64,000 nt of DNA, taken from the NCBI GenBank assembly GCA_964370735.1, contig CAYJLC010000002.1:82683-146682 (forward strand). Direction: 5' to 3'. This document shows, one piece after another, positions 24,644-33,005 of the stretch. Both the position numbers and the translations under genes were made by a program. The stretch comes from CAYJLC01 sp964370735 (GTDB taxonomy: Bacteria; Bacillota; Clostridia; Oscillospirales; Butyricicoccaceae). Below the pieces are notes generated by a model that worked only from the letters and a program-made list of their open reading frames with translations, was not told where the DNA came from and ran no database searches. How positions within the stretch are numbered: position 1 is the first letter of the stretch; every line of letters begins with the position of its first letter.

Positions 24644-26059
24644 TTATTTAGGGATAATTAACATTTTATCAGAGATATACTGTTCATTTAATTCAATTCC
24701 GTTAGCCTCTTTAATAGCGAGTTCAGTGGTGTTATACTGCTTTGCAATCTCAAAAATAAGAGTTTTTTTCGACATATACTTGAGTATTAGAACACTATCC
24801 TCCGAAGTTTTTTCTTCTCCTTCGGCAATATCTATGAACACATCAAAATTAAGCTCGGAATTTATTATTCTTAATACTTCCGCAGTAATTTTCAGCTCAC
24901 CCTGAGAAATAACAGTGACTTTTACGTTTTTAATAGCATGAATATCGATATCACTGAGCACTTTTGCACGATTATTATAGCATTTAAGCTTTCCGTTTGA
25001 AAGATAGATTACATTTAAGTATAAAAACACATCATATTTACCATTACTTGCTTGAGTTTTCACCATTCGTGCTTTAGTTGCTACTATTTTTTCGCAAATA
25101 TCTTCTGTCTGCAAGCTGTAATTTGAATTAAAATCAGCCATTTCTATGTCGCCGATACACATAATTTTTACCGATTGCTTTTTATAATGCAGTTCTGTTT
25201 TTGTGGAGTACATATCTTCGGTGACAGAAATTTCACGAGTTTCAAATTGGCAAAACTTGCAACGTAAGTCTAAATTGATATTGTACTCTTTTTCAAAAGT
25301 ATGTTCAAGTTCAAAACTCTTGACACTTATCTCAACATCGTGCTCGAGATTTTCGTTTTCGAGCGACACATCGATAATTTGCGAAAACGATAGGGTAGAA
25401 GTGGTTTCAGAAATTTCATTTTGGGATATATAATATCCATGTATGTCGACACTTCCTCTAATCATAATTTTGTTTTTCAAGACTTTAACATCGTTTACAG
25501 TAATAATAGGCGTAGAAGAATATAACTCGCCATCTTCTAAATGATTTGAATCGAAAATAATATTTTCTGAAATAGAAAACTCGCCGAAATTTATGCTATC
25601 GATTAATTTCACTTTATGCTTACTAGACAGAACTTCGTAAGGTAGCTCGTTGTTTGTGATTAACTTATCCTTTTTGTAGACATTAGTTTTTGCCAAAACT
25701 TCTGCTGTTATTGAGATTTTTCGTGGGTTTACTATATTTGCTTGTATATTTAAAAGTTCGGCAGTGCACCAAAGCATACCGTCTTTCGCGTTGATTTCAT
25801 CGACCCTTGCAAAACTTAGACTTACATCCATTTTAAGGATATTTTCATTATCTTCGCCTAAAAAGCATACTTCGCATTTTATTTCCCCAGAAATTAAAAC
25901 ACGCTCATTTTGAGAAACTATTTCGTGGATAAAAACATAGGCATCTACCGATAAAATTTCTCGTATATCTGGATATAAGTCAGATACGATTTTATCGATA
26001 CTCTCCTCAAACACTAATTCTTTTGAAACCTTCTTGTCTATATATGGTATATTTTCCAT
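24644..26059 (-). CDS. sipL: DUF3794/LysM spore protein (SipL-like)
   Basis: A 471-residue protein with an N-terminal DUF3794 (SPOCS) domain (about residues 1-125), further similar SPOCS-like repeats through the middle (about 150-380), and a C-terminal LysM domain (about 422-471, SKKTLIFEIAKQYNTTELAIKEANG...MLIIPK). This layout matches Clostridioides difficile SipL, which binds SpoIVA and is needed to build the spore coat around the forespore. No signal peptide or membrane helix is seen, which fits a mother-cell protein. It is divergent from the spoIVF-like pair. The orthology is inferred from domain order and LysM end. Confidence 0.8.
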   Translation of the reverse strand: MENIPYIDKKVSKELVFEESIDKIVSDLYPDIREILSVDAYVFIHEIVSQNERVLISGEIKCEVCFLGEDNENILKMDVSLSFARVDEINAKDGMLWCTAELLNIQANIVNPRKISITAEVLAKTNVYKKDKLITNNELPYEVLSSKHKVKLIDSINFGEFSISENIIFDSNHLEDGELYSSTPIITVNDVKVLKNKIMIRGSVDIHGYYISQNEISETTSTLSFSQIIDVSLENENLEHDVEISVKSFELEHTFEKEYNINLDLRCKFCQFETREISVTEDMYSTKTELHYKKQSVKIMCIGDIEMADFNSNYSLQTEDICEKIVATKARMVKTQASNGKYDVFLYLNVIYLSNGKLKCYNNRAKVLSDIDIHAIKNVKVTVISQGELKITAEVLRIINSELNFDVFIDIAEGEEKTSEDSVLILKYMSKKTLIFEIAKQYNTTELAIKEANGIELNEQYISDKMLIIPK

Positions 26060-26187
26060 AAAACCCTCCCTTTAAATTTCTTTAGTAAAGCATATTCGAT
26101 ATATTTATAAAATATTACAGTTTAAAAGAGGGAATTAAAAAATTAAAACATACATATAATTAAGAAAGTTTAATTAAGGAGTTTTAT

Positions 26188-26733
26188 ATGAGTGATTTTA
26201 AATTATTTTGGGTGTCGTTTATTGTGCTAGTGCTAAGTATTGTTATCAATACAGAAAATCCAGTGTCAGAAGTTTTGTCGAGAAATATTTTCGATGTGAA
26301 AGTTTTAGAAAAGCAGGCTATCTCCGTAAGTCTTTCGTTTAGTGAACAAAAAGAGGAGTTTAGCTCGCCTATTGATAATCCGATAGTGACATCAGATTAT
26401 TTAGACGAACGCGAAGGGGGAGTGAAACATGTTGGAATAGATTTGTATTCTACTACGAATGATAATGTGTATGCGTCTGCGAGTGGAAAATTTTCAGAGG
26501 TAGGATTTGACGATGAGTATGGTAGGTACATTATAATAGAGCATGAAGACGGATATGAAACGCTTTATGCGCATTTAGCCGAGGTTATGCCACACACAGA
26601 TGTGCTACAAGGCGAAAAAATTGGAGTTATCGGAGAAACTGGGAATGCGACAGGTGAGCATTTGCATTTTGAGATTAGAAAGGACAAAGTTCAGATAGAC
26701 CCAAATGAGAAAATAGATTTTTATGAGAATTAA
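26188..26733 (+). CDS. spoIVFA: SpoIVFA-like membrane M23 peptidase-domain protein
   Basis: A 181-residue protein with one N-terminal membrane helix (about residues 5-24) and a C-terminal M23/LytM domain. Metal-binding residues are visible: HVGID (H...D) and HLHFE, plus YAHL. It overlaps the next gene, an M50 intramembrane protease, by 11 nt, which is the spoIVFA-spoIVFB arrangement. In Bacillus, SpoIVFA holds SpoIVFB inactive in the outer forespore membrane until signalled. Unlike that mainly structural role, the catalytic ligands here look intact. AAGGAG precedes the start; the sequence CATACATAT upstream resembles a mother-cell sigma -10 box but is not conclusive. Confidence 0.75.
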   Translation: MSDFKLFWVSFIVLVLSIVINTENPVSEVLSRNIFDVKVLEKQAISVSLSFSEQKEEFSSPIDNPIVTSDYLDEREGGVKHVGIDLYSTTNDNVYASASGKFSEVGFDDEYGRYIIIEHEDGYETLYAHLAEVMPHTDVLQGEKIGVIGETGNATGEHLHFEIRKDKVQIDPNEKIDFYEN

Positions 26734-27283
26734 CGATTCGTTTTTGCTTGTGCTTGCGTTTATGATTTTTGTAAACGGGACAAAATTACTAGTATTTTTG
26801 CTTATATGTTCGTTAATTCACGAAATAGGGCATATAATTTTTATGATTGCTTTTAGGGTGAAAATAAGAAAAGTTGAACTTTGTCAAGCGGGATTTAGGA
26901 TACATACAACAAACATCACAAATCTATCAAATTTTAAACAGATAATTATATACTCTGGGGGAATATTTTTTGGCATTGTTTTCTCGATTTTGTGTTATAA
27001 TATAGCAAATTCAGGATTTTACAGCTATAATTTTTTTCTGCTTTGTGGTATTTCTATCTACTTATCAGTTTTTAATATATTGCCAATAAGGATTTTAGAT
27101 GGAGGGCAAATATTGTTTGCTGTGCTTACATTATTCTTTGATTTTAATACAAGTTATAACATTTTAGAAAAAATCAGCCGATTTATGCTTGCTTTGTTAG
27201 GTATAATTGGTTTGATTTTTGTTTTCCAAGGAAATATGTCGATTTTGCTTTTAAGTCTTAATATACTGTACATTCAAAAATAA
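26723..27283 (+). CDS. spoIVFB: SpoIVFB-like M50 intramembrane metalloprotease
   Basis: A 186-residue, highly hydrophobic site-2 protease. It has the zinc motif HEIGH (about residues 32-36) in a membrane helix and the third-ligand segment NILPIRILDGGQ (about 130-141). SpoIVFB removes the pro-sequence of sigma-K in the mother cell. The Bacillus enzyme is about 290 residues with a C-terminal CBS domain; this one stops after the membrane domain, so it lacks CBS. It overlaps the spoIVFA-like gene, which supports the assignment. Another M50 protease role cannot be excluded. Confidence 0.8.
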   Translation: MRINDSFLLVLAFMIFVNGTKLLVFLLICSLIHEIGHIIFMIAFRVKIRKVELCQAGFRIHTTNITNLSNFKQIIIYSGGIFFGIVFSILCYNIANSGFYSYNFFLLCGISIYLSVFNILPIRILDGGQILFAVLTLFFDFNTSYNILEKISRFMLALLGIIGLIFVFQGNMSILLLSLNILYIQK

Positions 27284-27286
27284 GTG

Positions 27287-27315
27287 TTGTTTTTCATAAA
27301 ATTTTTTGATATAAT
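27287..27315 (+). promoter_or_regulatory. Predicted sigma-A promoter of the gdpP-ftsH gene group
   Basis: TTGTTT (27287-27292), a 17-nt spacer and a perfect TATAAT (27310-27315), followed by AAAAGGAG and the gdpP start. Confidence 0.7.
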
Positions 27316-27352
27316 AAGATAATATGGAATTATCTATAAAAAGGAGTATTAT

Positions 27353-29350
27353 ATGAAAGACAAAATAGAGCGTTATTTAAAAGTTTTTTCAGCACTATAT
27401 ATTATTTTAGCAATCATTATTTTTGTAATCACATTTCAAGTTCATGGTCTGCTTTCGCTGTTGTCATTGTTATTTTCTATGCTTTTATTTGTCGGAGTTA
27501 TTCAACATAAAGCACAAATTGAAAAATTAATCAAAGATTATGCGTCACAAAAAGTTGAGATGCTTGATGATGCTATTAAAAATTCATTTAGAACATTTCC
27601 AGTGTCGATTGTAACTGCCGATAGAGAAGGTGCGAAAATTCACTGGGCAAATGACGAATTCAAATCGAATTTCGGATTAACAGAAGAACTTATTGAAAAG
27701 CCTGTTTATGAATGGATTGAAGACTTAACACACGATAAAATTAAAAACTACTATATAAATTTCCCTTGTGAAATTAATTTTGGCGAGAAAATCTATCGTG
27801 TTTTTGCAAAGTCTGAAGACAAAACAAAGGATTATATAAATCTATATTTCATAGATGTTACTAATGATGCAAAAATACGTGTAGAGTATACAAAAACAAA
27901 ACCAGTTGTTAATGTAATTTCAATTGATAACTATGATGACCTACTTAGAAATGTATCAGATGCAGAAAAATCGAGTATAGTGGCAGCGATTGACACGAAA
28001 ATCAATGAATGGGCGAAAGATACAGGCGCAATTTTAAGAAAATTTGATAGAGATAGATTTTTATTTATCGTAGCTAATGATAAATTCGAAGAATTAAAGC
28101 GCGATAAGTTTACTGTACTTAACGATGTTCGTCAAATTGAAACGACAGAAGAAATACCTGCGACTTTAAGTATCGGTATCGGTAAAGAGGGTGCAAACCT
28201 AAATGAGGCGTTCCAATTTGCCCAAAATGCACTTGAAATGGCACTTTCAAGAGGTGGCGACCAAGTTGTTCTTAAAAATCCGAACACTTTTGAGTTTTTT
28301 GGTGGTACATCTAAAGAATTTGAAAAGCGCACAAAAGTAAAAGCAAGGGTTGTTGCAAATGCGATAAATCAAATCATAAAAGACTCTGAAGAAGTATATA
28401 TTATGGGCCATAAAACAGCCGATTTCGATGCATTAGGTGCAGCTATTGGTATGTGTGCGGCAATTCGTGCGTTAGACAAGCCGTATAAAATTATCATCGA
28501 TAGAACAAATACGGCAGCGACACCACTTATAGAGCGACTACTTAGAATTGATACCTATAAAAATGTATTTATAGACCCTGAAGAAGCACTTTTGAAATTA
28601 TCTCCAGGTTCATTATTGATGGTTGTAGACACAACACGACCATCGCAAGTTGAGTCACTATCAATACTAGAGGCTGCAAATAAAGTGGTTGTAATCGACC
28701 ATCATAGACGTGCGGCAGATTATATTGACAATGCAGCAGTAAGTATGCACGAACCTTATGCGTCGTCTACTTGTGAAATTGTGACAGAACTATTGCAATA
28801 TATGCTTACTTCATCAAAAATCACAAAGGCAGAAGCAGAGGCTTTAATGTCTGGTATAGTTTTAGATACTAAAAATTTCATCACAAAAACAGGTTCTAGA
28901 ACATTTGAAACAGCAGCTTATTTAAAAAGAATAGGTGCCGATGTTGAGAGTGTTAGAGCATTATTCCAAAATGATTTTGAAACATCAATTGTCAAACATA
29001 GCGTAATCACGGGCTCAAAAATTCACAAGGAAAACTATGTAATTTCTATAACTTCGGAAGAGGTTTCAAGGGCAGTTGCAGCCAGTGCTTGTGATGAATG
29101 TTTGAATATTTTAAATATCCAAGCGTCATTTGTAATTTTTAAATGCAATGACAAAGTTCATATTACGGCTCGTTCAAAATCAAAAGTAAACGTGCAGTTA
29201 ATTATGGAGTCTTTAGGAGGTGGAGGCAGTATGAATGCTGCTGCTTGTGCTTTTGAAAGCGACACTACTGAGAATATCGAACGCCGATTAATAGAGGCTA
29301 TTGATAAATATAACTTAAATTATAACAACAACGAGGAGGACTCAAAATGA
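27353..29350 (+). CDS. gdpP: Cyclic-di-AMP phosphodiesterase
   Basis: A 665-residue membrane protein of GdpP architecture: two N-terminal helices (about residues 12-55), a PAS-like domain (about 70-165), a degenerate GGDEF domain (about 175-310, lacking the GGDEF signature), then DHH and DHHA1 domains (about 335-655). The DHH motifs HKTADFDALG (near 350) and VIDHHRRAADYI, and GGGGSMNAAACA near the C-terminus, are visible. It hydrolyses c-di-AMP to pApA and so controls potassium and osmolyte balance and wall stress. It precedes rplI and dnaB, the usual order in Firmicutes; its stop overlaps the rplI start (ATGA). Confidence 0.93.
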   Translation: MKDKIERYLKVFSALYIILAIIIFVITFQVHGLLSLLSLLFSMLLFVGVIQHKAQIEKLIKDYASQKVEMLDDAIKNSFRTFPVSIVTADREGAKIHWANDEFKSNFGLTEELIEKPVYEWIEDLTHDKIKNYYINFPCEINFGEKIYRVFAKSEDKTKDYINLYFIDVTNDAKIRVEYTKTKPVVNVISIDNYDDLLRNVSDAEKSSIVAAIDTKINEWAKDTGAILRKFDRDRFLFIVANDKFEELKRDKFTVLNDVRQIETTEEIPATLSIGIGKEGANLNEAFQFAQNALEMALSRGGDQVVLKNPNTFEFFGGTSKEFEKRTKVKARVVANAINQIIKDSEEVYIMGHKTADFDALGAAIGMCAAIRALDKPYKIIIDRTNTAATPLIERLLRIDTYKNVFIDPEEALLKLSPGSLLMVVDTTRPSQVESLSILEAANKVVVIDHHRRAADYIDNAAVSMHEPYASSTCEIVTELLQYMLTSSKITKAEAEALMSGIVLDTKNFITKTGSRTFETAAYLKRIGADVESVRALFQNDFETSIVKHSVITGSKIHKENYVISITSEEVSRAVAASACDECLNILNIQASFVIFKCNDKVHITARSKSKVNVQLIMESLGGGGSMNAAACAFESDTTENIERRLIEAIDKYNLNYNNNEEDSK

Positions 29351-29793
29351 AAGTAATTTTAAATGCAGATGTCAAAGGACAAGGTAAGAAAGGTGAACTT
29401 GTAAATGTATCTGATGGGTACGCAAGAAACTTTTTATTCCCAAAAAACTTAGCTGTTGAAGCGACTGCAAACAACTTAAACCTTAAAAAACAAGACGATG
29501 CGTCTAAGGCAAGAAAAATCGAATTAGACAAACAAGCGGCACGCGATTTAGCAGCGCTTATAGAGAAATCACCGATAGTTATCGAAGAGAAAACTGGTAC
29601 TTCTGGGAAAATCTTTGGTTCTGTAACTACAAAAGATATCGCAACTGCTTTAAAAGCACAACATAATATTGAAGTAGATAAGCATAAAATTGTTATGGAT
29701 ACTGATGTGAAAACAATTGGCACATTTAATTTAAAGGTTAAATTATACCCTGAAATCACAGGAACAATTACACTTCATGTAAGAGAAAAATAA
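29347..29793 (+). CDS. rplI: 50S ribosomal protein L9
   Basis: A 148-residue protein of the standard L9 length. The N-terminal domain with MKVILNADVKGQGKKGELVNVSDGYARNFLFPK is a near-perfect family signature; the long central helix and C-terminal domain follow. L9 binds 23S rRNA near the L1 stalk and helps maintain reading frame. Start overlaps the gdpP stop by 4 nt. It sits 1 nt before dnaB. Confidence 0.97.
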   Translation: MKVILNADVKGQGKKGELVNVSDGYARNFLFPKNLAVEATANNLNLKKQDDASKARKIELDKQAARDLAALIEKSPIVIEEKTGTSGKIFGSVTTKDIATALKAQHNIEVDKHKIVMDTDVKTIGTFNLKVKLYPEITGTITLHVREK

Positions 29794-29794
29794 T

Positions 29795-31168
29795 ATGGAA
29801 GATTTCAAAAGAGAACCTCAAAGTTTGCTTTCGGAGCAACACTTTATAGGCTCGCTATTAATTGATAAAAATGCTGTTATCGAGTATGTGCATTTTGTTT
29901 CTTCTGACGATTTTTTTGATGAAAGAAATGCCAAAATATTTGAAACAATTCAATCTATGGCACTTCATTCGCAAACTATCGATTATGTCACTGTTTTAGA
30001 GAATATTATTTACGTTTCTGACGATGAAAAAGAGCAAATGTCGAAATATCTTTTTGATATCTTGTCTATCACTACTACGAGTGCGAATGCGAAAGAATAC
30101 GCAAGAATTATCAGAGAAAAAAGCCTTATGCGACAAATTTTAAAGGCGACAGAAAAGATAAATGAAACGGTGTATTCTGGCGAAGCAGACCCTTTTGAGG
30201 TTGTAGACCTTGCAGAAAATGAAATTTATTCTATAAGAAATGGCAAGGAAATAAAGGGGCTTTCGCATGTAAAGCAAGTTATTTCTTCGCTTTATGATAA
30301 TTTGGACGAGCTTGCGAAAAAAGATAGCTTAATACCTGGTATGTCGTCTGGTTTTCGTGATTTCGACGCATTTACAACTGGTCTTAATAAATCAGACTTA
30401 ATATTAGTTGCAGCACGTCCTGGTATGGGAAAAACCAGTTTTGCACTAAATGTTGCATTAAATGCAGCAAAACATGAACATTCTATGCATTTAGAAGCGA
30501 GTAGAAAAGGCAAGACTTATTATCCGAAAAAAGTAGTTATATTCCAACTTGAGATGTCAAAAGACCAACTTGTTTCAAGACTTATCTCAAGTGATGCATT
30601 TATTGATTCGCAAAAGTTAAAAACAGGCGATTTAGACGAAAACGACTGGTCAGATTTAATCGATAGTACATCGAAAATGGCAGAATATGAGCTATATATA
30701 GATGATAACCCTGCGATTACTGTGCCTGAGATGAAGTCGAAATGCAGACGTCTTGGAGAGAACATAGGGCTTATTGTAATCGACTATTTGCAACTTATGC
30801 ACTCTGGGAAAAAGACAGATAGCAGGGTAAATGAAGTATCGGAAATTTCTCGTTCACTAAAAATTATGGCGAAAGAATTAAATGTTCCGGTGGTTTGTTT
30901 ATCGCAGCTTTCTCGTGCGACAGAGCAACGCGCAGATAAAAAACCGATGCTTTCTGATTTAAGGGAGTCTGGTGCTATCGAGCAAGATGCAGATATTGTT
31001 GCATTTATTTATAGGGAAGACTATTATGATGAGCAGACTGAGCGAAAAAATATCGCAGAGATTATTATTGCGAAAAATAGACATGGACAAACTGGTTCTG
31101 TCGATTTAGCTTGGATAGGGAAACACACAATGTTTAGTAATTTAGATAGGACTCATTCAAATGATTAA
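29795..31168 (+). CDS. dnaB: Replicative DNA helicase
   Basis: A 457-residue DnaB (DnaC of Bacillus): N-terminal helical domain (about residues 1-115) and RecA-like ATPase domain with Walker A ARPGMGKTSF (about 208-217), Walker B LIVIDYLQLM and the C-terminal DLRESGAIEQDAD. It unwinds DNA ahead of the replisome. Compared with the family there is an extra basic stretch of about 17 residues (HEHSMHLEASRKGKTYYPK) between the first ATPase helix and the strand VVIFQLEMS. It overlaps tilS by 8 nt. Confidence 0.94.
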   Translation: MEDFKREPQSLLSEQHFIGSLLIDKNAVIEYVHFVSSDDFFDERNAKIFETIQSMALHSQTIDYVTVLENIIYVSDDEKEQMSKYLFDILSITTTSANAKEYARIIREKSLMRQILKATEKINETVYSGEADPFEVVDLAENEIYSIRNGKEIKGLSHVKQVISSLYDNLDELAKKDSLIPGMSSGFRDFDAFTTGLNKSDLILVAARPGMGKTSFALNVALNAAKHEHSMHLEASRKGKTYYPKKVVIFQLEMSKDQLVSRLISSDAFIDSQKLKTGDLDENDWSDLIDSTSKMAEYELYIDDNPAITVPEMKSKCRRLGENIGLIVIDYLQLMHSGKKTDSRVNEVSEISRSLKIMAKELNVPVVCLSQLSRATEQRADKKPMLSDLRESGAIEQDADIVAFIYREDYYDEQTERKNIAEIIIAKNRHGQTGSVDLAWIGKHTMFSNLDRTHSND

Positions 31169-32444
31169 TCTAGATTTAATCGAAAAAAACGACAAGATTT
31201 TATGTGCTTTATCTGGTGGTGCAGATTCTGTTGCAATGGTTTTTGCACTGAAAATGCTAGAAAAGGAAAGAAACATCGAAGTTTTCGCGTGTCATCTTAA
31301 CCACAAAACAAGAAATGGCGAGTCAGATAGAGATGCAAAATTTGTTGAAGAATTATGCGAAAAAAATCAAATACCTCTGTTTTTAGAAGAAATTTCGATA
31401 GATAATACAGTGGGTCTTGGTTTTGAAGCAAAGGCTCGTGAAATACGGTATGATTTTTTTAGTCGTGCAAAGAATTATTTTAAGGCAACGAAAATTGCGA
31501 CTGCGCATAATAAAAACGATAATTTAGAAACGATTTTGCTAAATATAGCACGAGGCACTGGTCTTAATGGCTTGTCTGGGATACCTATGGTTAGACAGGA
31601 TATTATTCGACCTATTTTGCATAAATCTAGGGAAGAAATTGAAGAATTTTTGCAAAATAATAACTTATCGTATGTTTTAGATAGCTCGAATAATGAAGAT
31701 ATTTATGCTAGAAACAAAATTAGACACGATGTTATTCCTAAGCTTTTGGAAATAAATAGTTCGGCAATAAATAATGCATATAATATGTCAAATTCGGTTA
31801 AAACGGATAATGATTACTTAAATAGTGTAGCAAAAAGTGAATTTGAGCGAATATTTTCGCAAAAAAACGGAGAATTTGTAGCAGATGTTTATAGTTTGCT
31901 AGAAATTCATAGTGCGATAAGATTTCGCGTTATAGATTTAGTGGTGTCAGCATATAATGAAACGCTTACTTTTAAGAAATATCACGAAATTATAAAAATT
32001 TGTCAAAATAAAAATCCATCTTTTTCATTAAAGTTATATAATACACTTGAAATTTTCAGAAATTATGGTACAATAGTATTTAGAGTAAGTTCTGATTTAA
32101 TGGAAAAATTATCCATGGTTCAAAATTTTGACGAAATAATCGTAAATACAAATAGTTTAGAATTTGATGATAAAACCTATTATGTAGATAGAAATTTAGT
32201 CGATTTAGACTCAATTTTTGTAGGTCATAAGCAAGAAGGGGACAGATTTTACTTTAGTTATGGCTCAAAGAGCTTGAAAAAATTATTTATTGAGAGGAAA
32301 ATTCCTCAAAAAGATAGAGAAAATTTACCGATTTTGCGTGATAAAAATGGAATTATTGCAATATCTTTTATTGGTGTTTGCGAAAAAAGAAAAGGAAAAG
32401 AAAATTTAAAAATAATTTTTAGGGGACAGAAAAATGTTAAATGA
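31161..32444 (+). CDS. tilS: tRNA(Ile)-lysidine synthase
   Basis: A 427-residue N-type ATP pyrophosphatase with the PP-loop motif SGGADSVAM near residues 18-26, then HNKNDNLETILLNIARGTG and the C-terminal TilS domains. It attaches lysine to C34 of the minor tRNA-Ile, so that AUA is read as isoleucine. It stands between dnaB and hpt, as in many Clostridia, and overlaps both neighbours by about 10 nt, so it is translationally coupled. Confidence 0.92.
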   Translation: MINLDLIEKNDKILCALSGGADSVAMVFALKMLEKERNIEVFACHLNHKTRNGESDRDAKFVEELCEKNQIPLFLEEISIDNTVGLGFEAKAREIRYDFFSRAKNYFKATKIATAHNKNDNLETILLNIARGTGLNGLSGIPMVRQDIIRPILHKSREEIEEFLQNNNLSYVLDSSNNEDIYARNKIRHDVIPKLLEINSSAINNAYNMSNSVKTDNDYLNSVAKSEFERIFSQKNGEFVADVYSLLEIHSAIRFRVIDLVVSAYNETLTFKKYHEIIKICQNKNPSFSLKLYNTLEIFRNYGTIVFRVSSDLMEKLSMVQNFDEIIVNTNSLEFDDKTYYVDRNLVDLDSIFVGHKQEGDRFYFSYGSKSLKKLFIERKIPQKDRENLPILRDKNGIIAISFIGVCEKRKGKENLKIIFRGQKNVK

Positions 32445-32973
32445 TATCAAAGAAGTGCTACTTTCGAAAGAAGAAATTGATAATTTTGTAGCAGACCTTG
32501 GCAAAAAAATATCGGAAGATTATAAAGATAAAAATCCGATTGTTGTAAGTGTTTTAAAAGGTGCTTTTATCTTCATGGCGGATGTAGTTCGCGCTATGGA
32601 TATTCCTTGCGAAATGGACTTTATGGCAGTTTCTAGCTATGGTGCAGGGACATCTTCTACTGGGGAAGTTAAAATTATTAAGGATTTAGATTATCGCATC
32701 GATGGACGTCATGTTTTAATCATCGAAGATATATTAGATTCAGGCTTGACTTTAAGCTATCTTATGAGCATTTTGCAAAAAAGAGGTGCAAAATCAATTG
32801 AGATTGCAACACTTTTAAACAAACCATCAAGAAGAAAAGCAGATGTATATGTTAAATACAATGGCTTTGACATCCCAGACGAATTTGTTGTAGGATATGG
32901 GCTTGATTATGCAGAAAATTATAGAAATTTACCGTTTGTAGGTATCCTTAAAGAAGAAGTTTATTCAAAATAA
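32434..32973 (+). CDS. hpt: Hypoxanthine phosphoribosyltransferase
   Basis: A 179-residue purine salvage enzyme that makes IMP or GMP from hypoxanthine or guanine and PRPP. Visible: VLIIEDILDSGLTLSY, the PRPP-binding loop, near residues 90-105, and FMAVSSYGAGTSSTG, the flexible catalytic loop. The length is usual. It starts inside tilS (11-nt overlap). The tilS-hpt-ftsH order is a common Firmicutes arrangement. GGGGAC precedes the ATG. Confidence 0.94.
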   Translation: MLNDIKEVLLSKEEIDNFVADLGKKISEDYKDKNPIVVSVLKGAFIFMADVVRAMDIPCEMDFMAVSSYGAGTSSTGEVKIIKDLDYRIDGRHVLIIEDILDSGLTLSYLMSILQKRGAKSIEIATLLNKPSRRKADVYVKYNGFDIPDEFVVGYGLDYAENYRNLPFVGILKEEVYSK

Positions 32974-33005
32974 ATATATAAAAAAATTTAAGTGAGGTGA
33001 AATTT

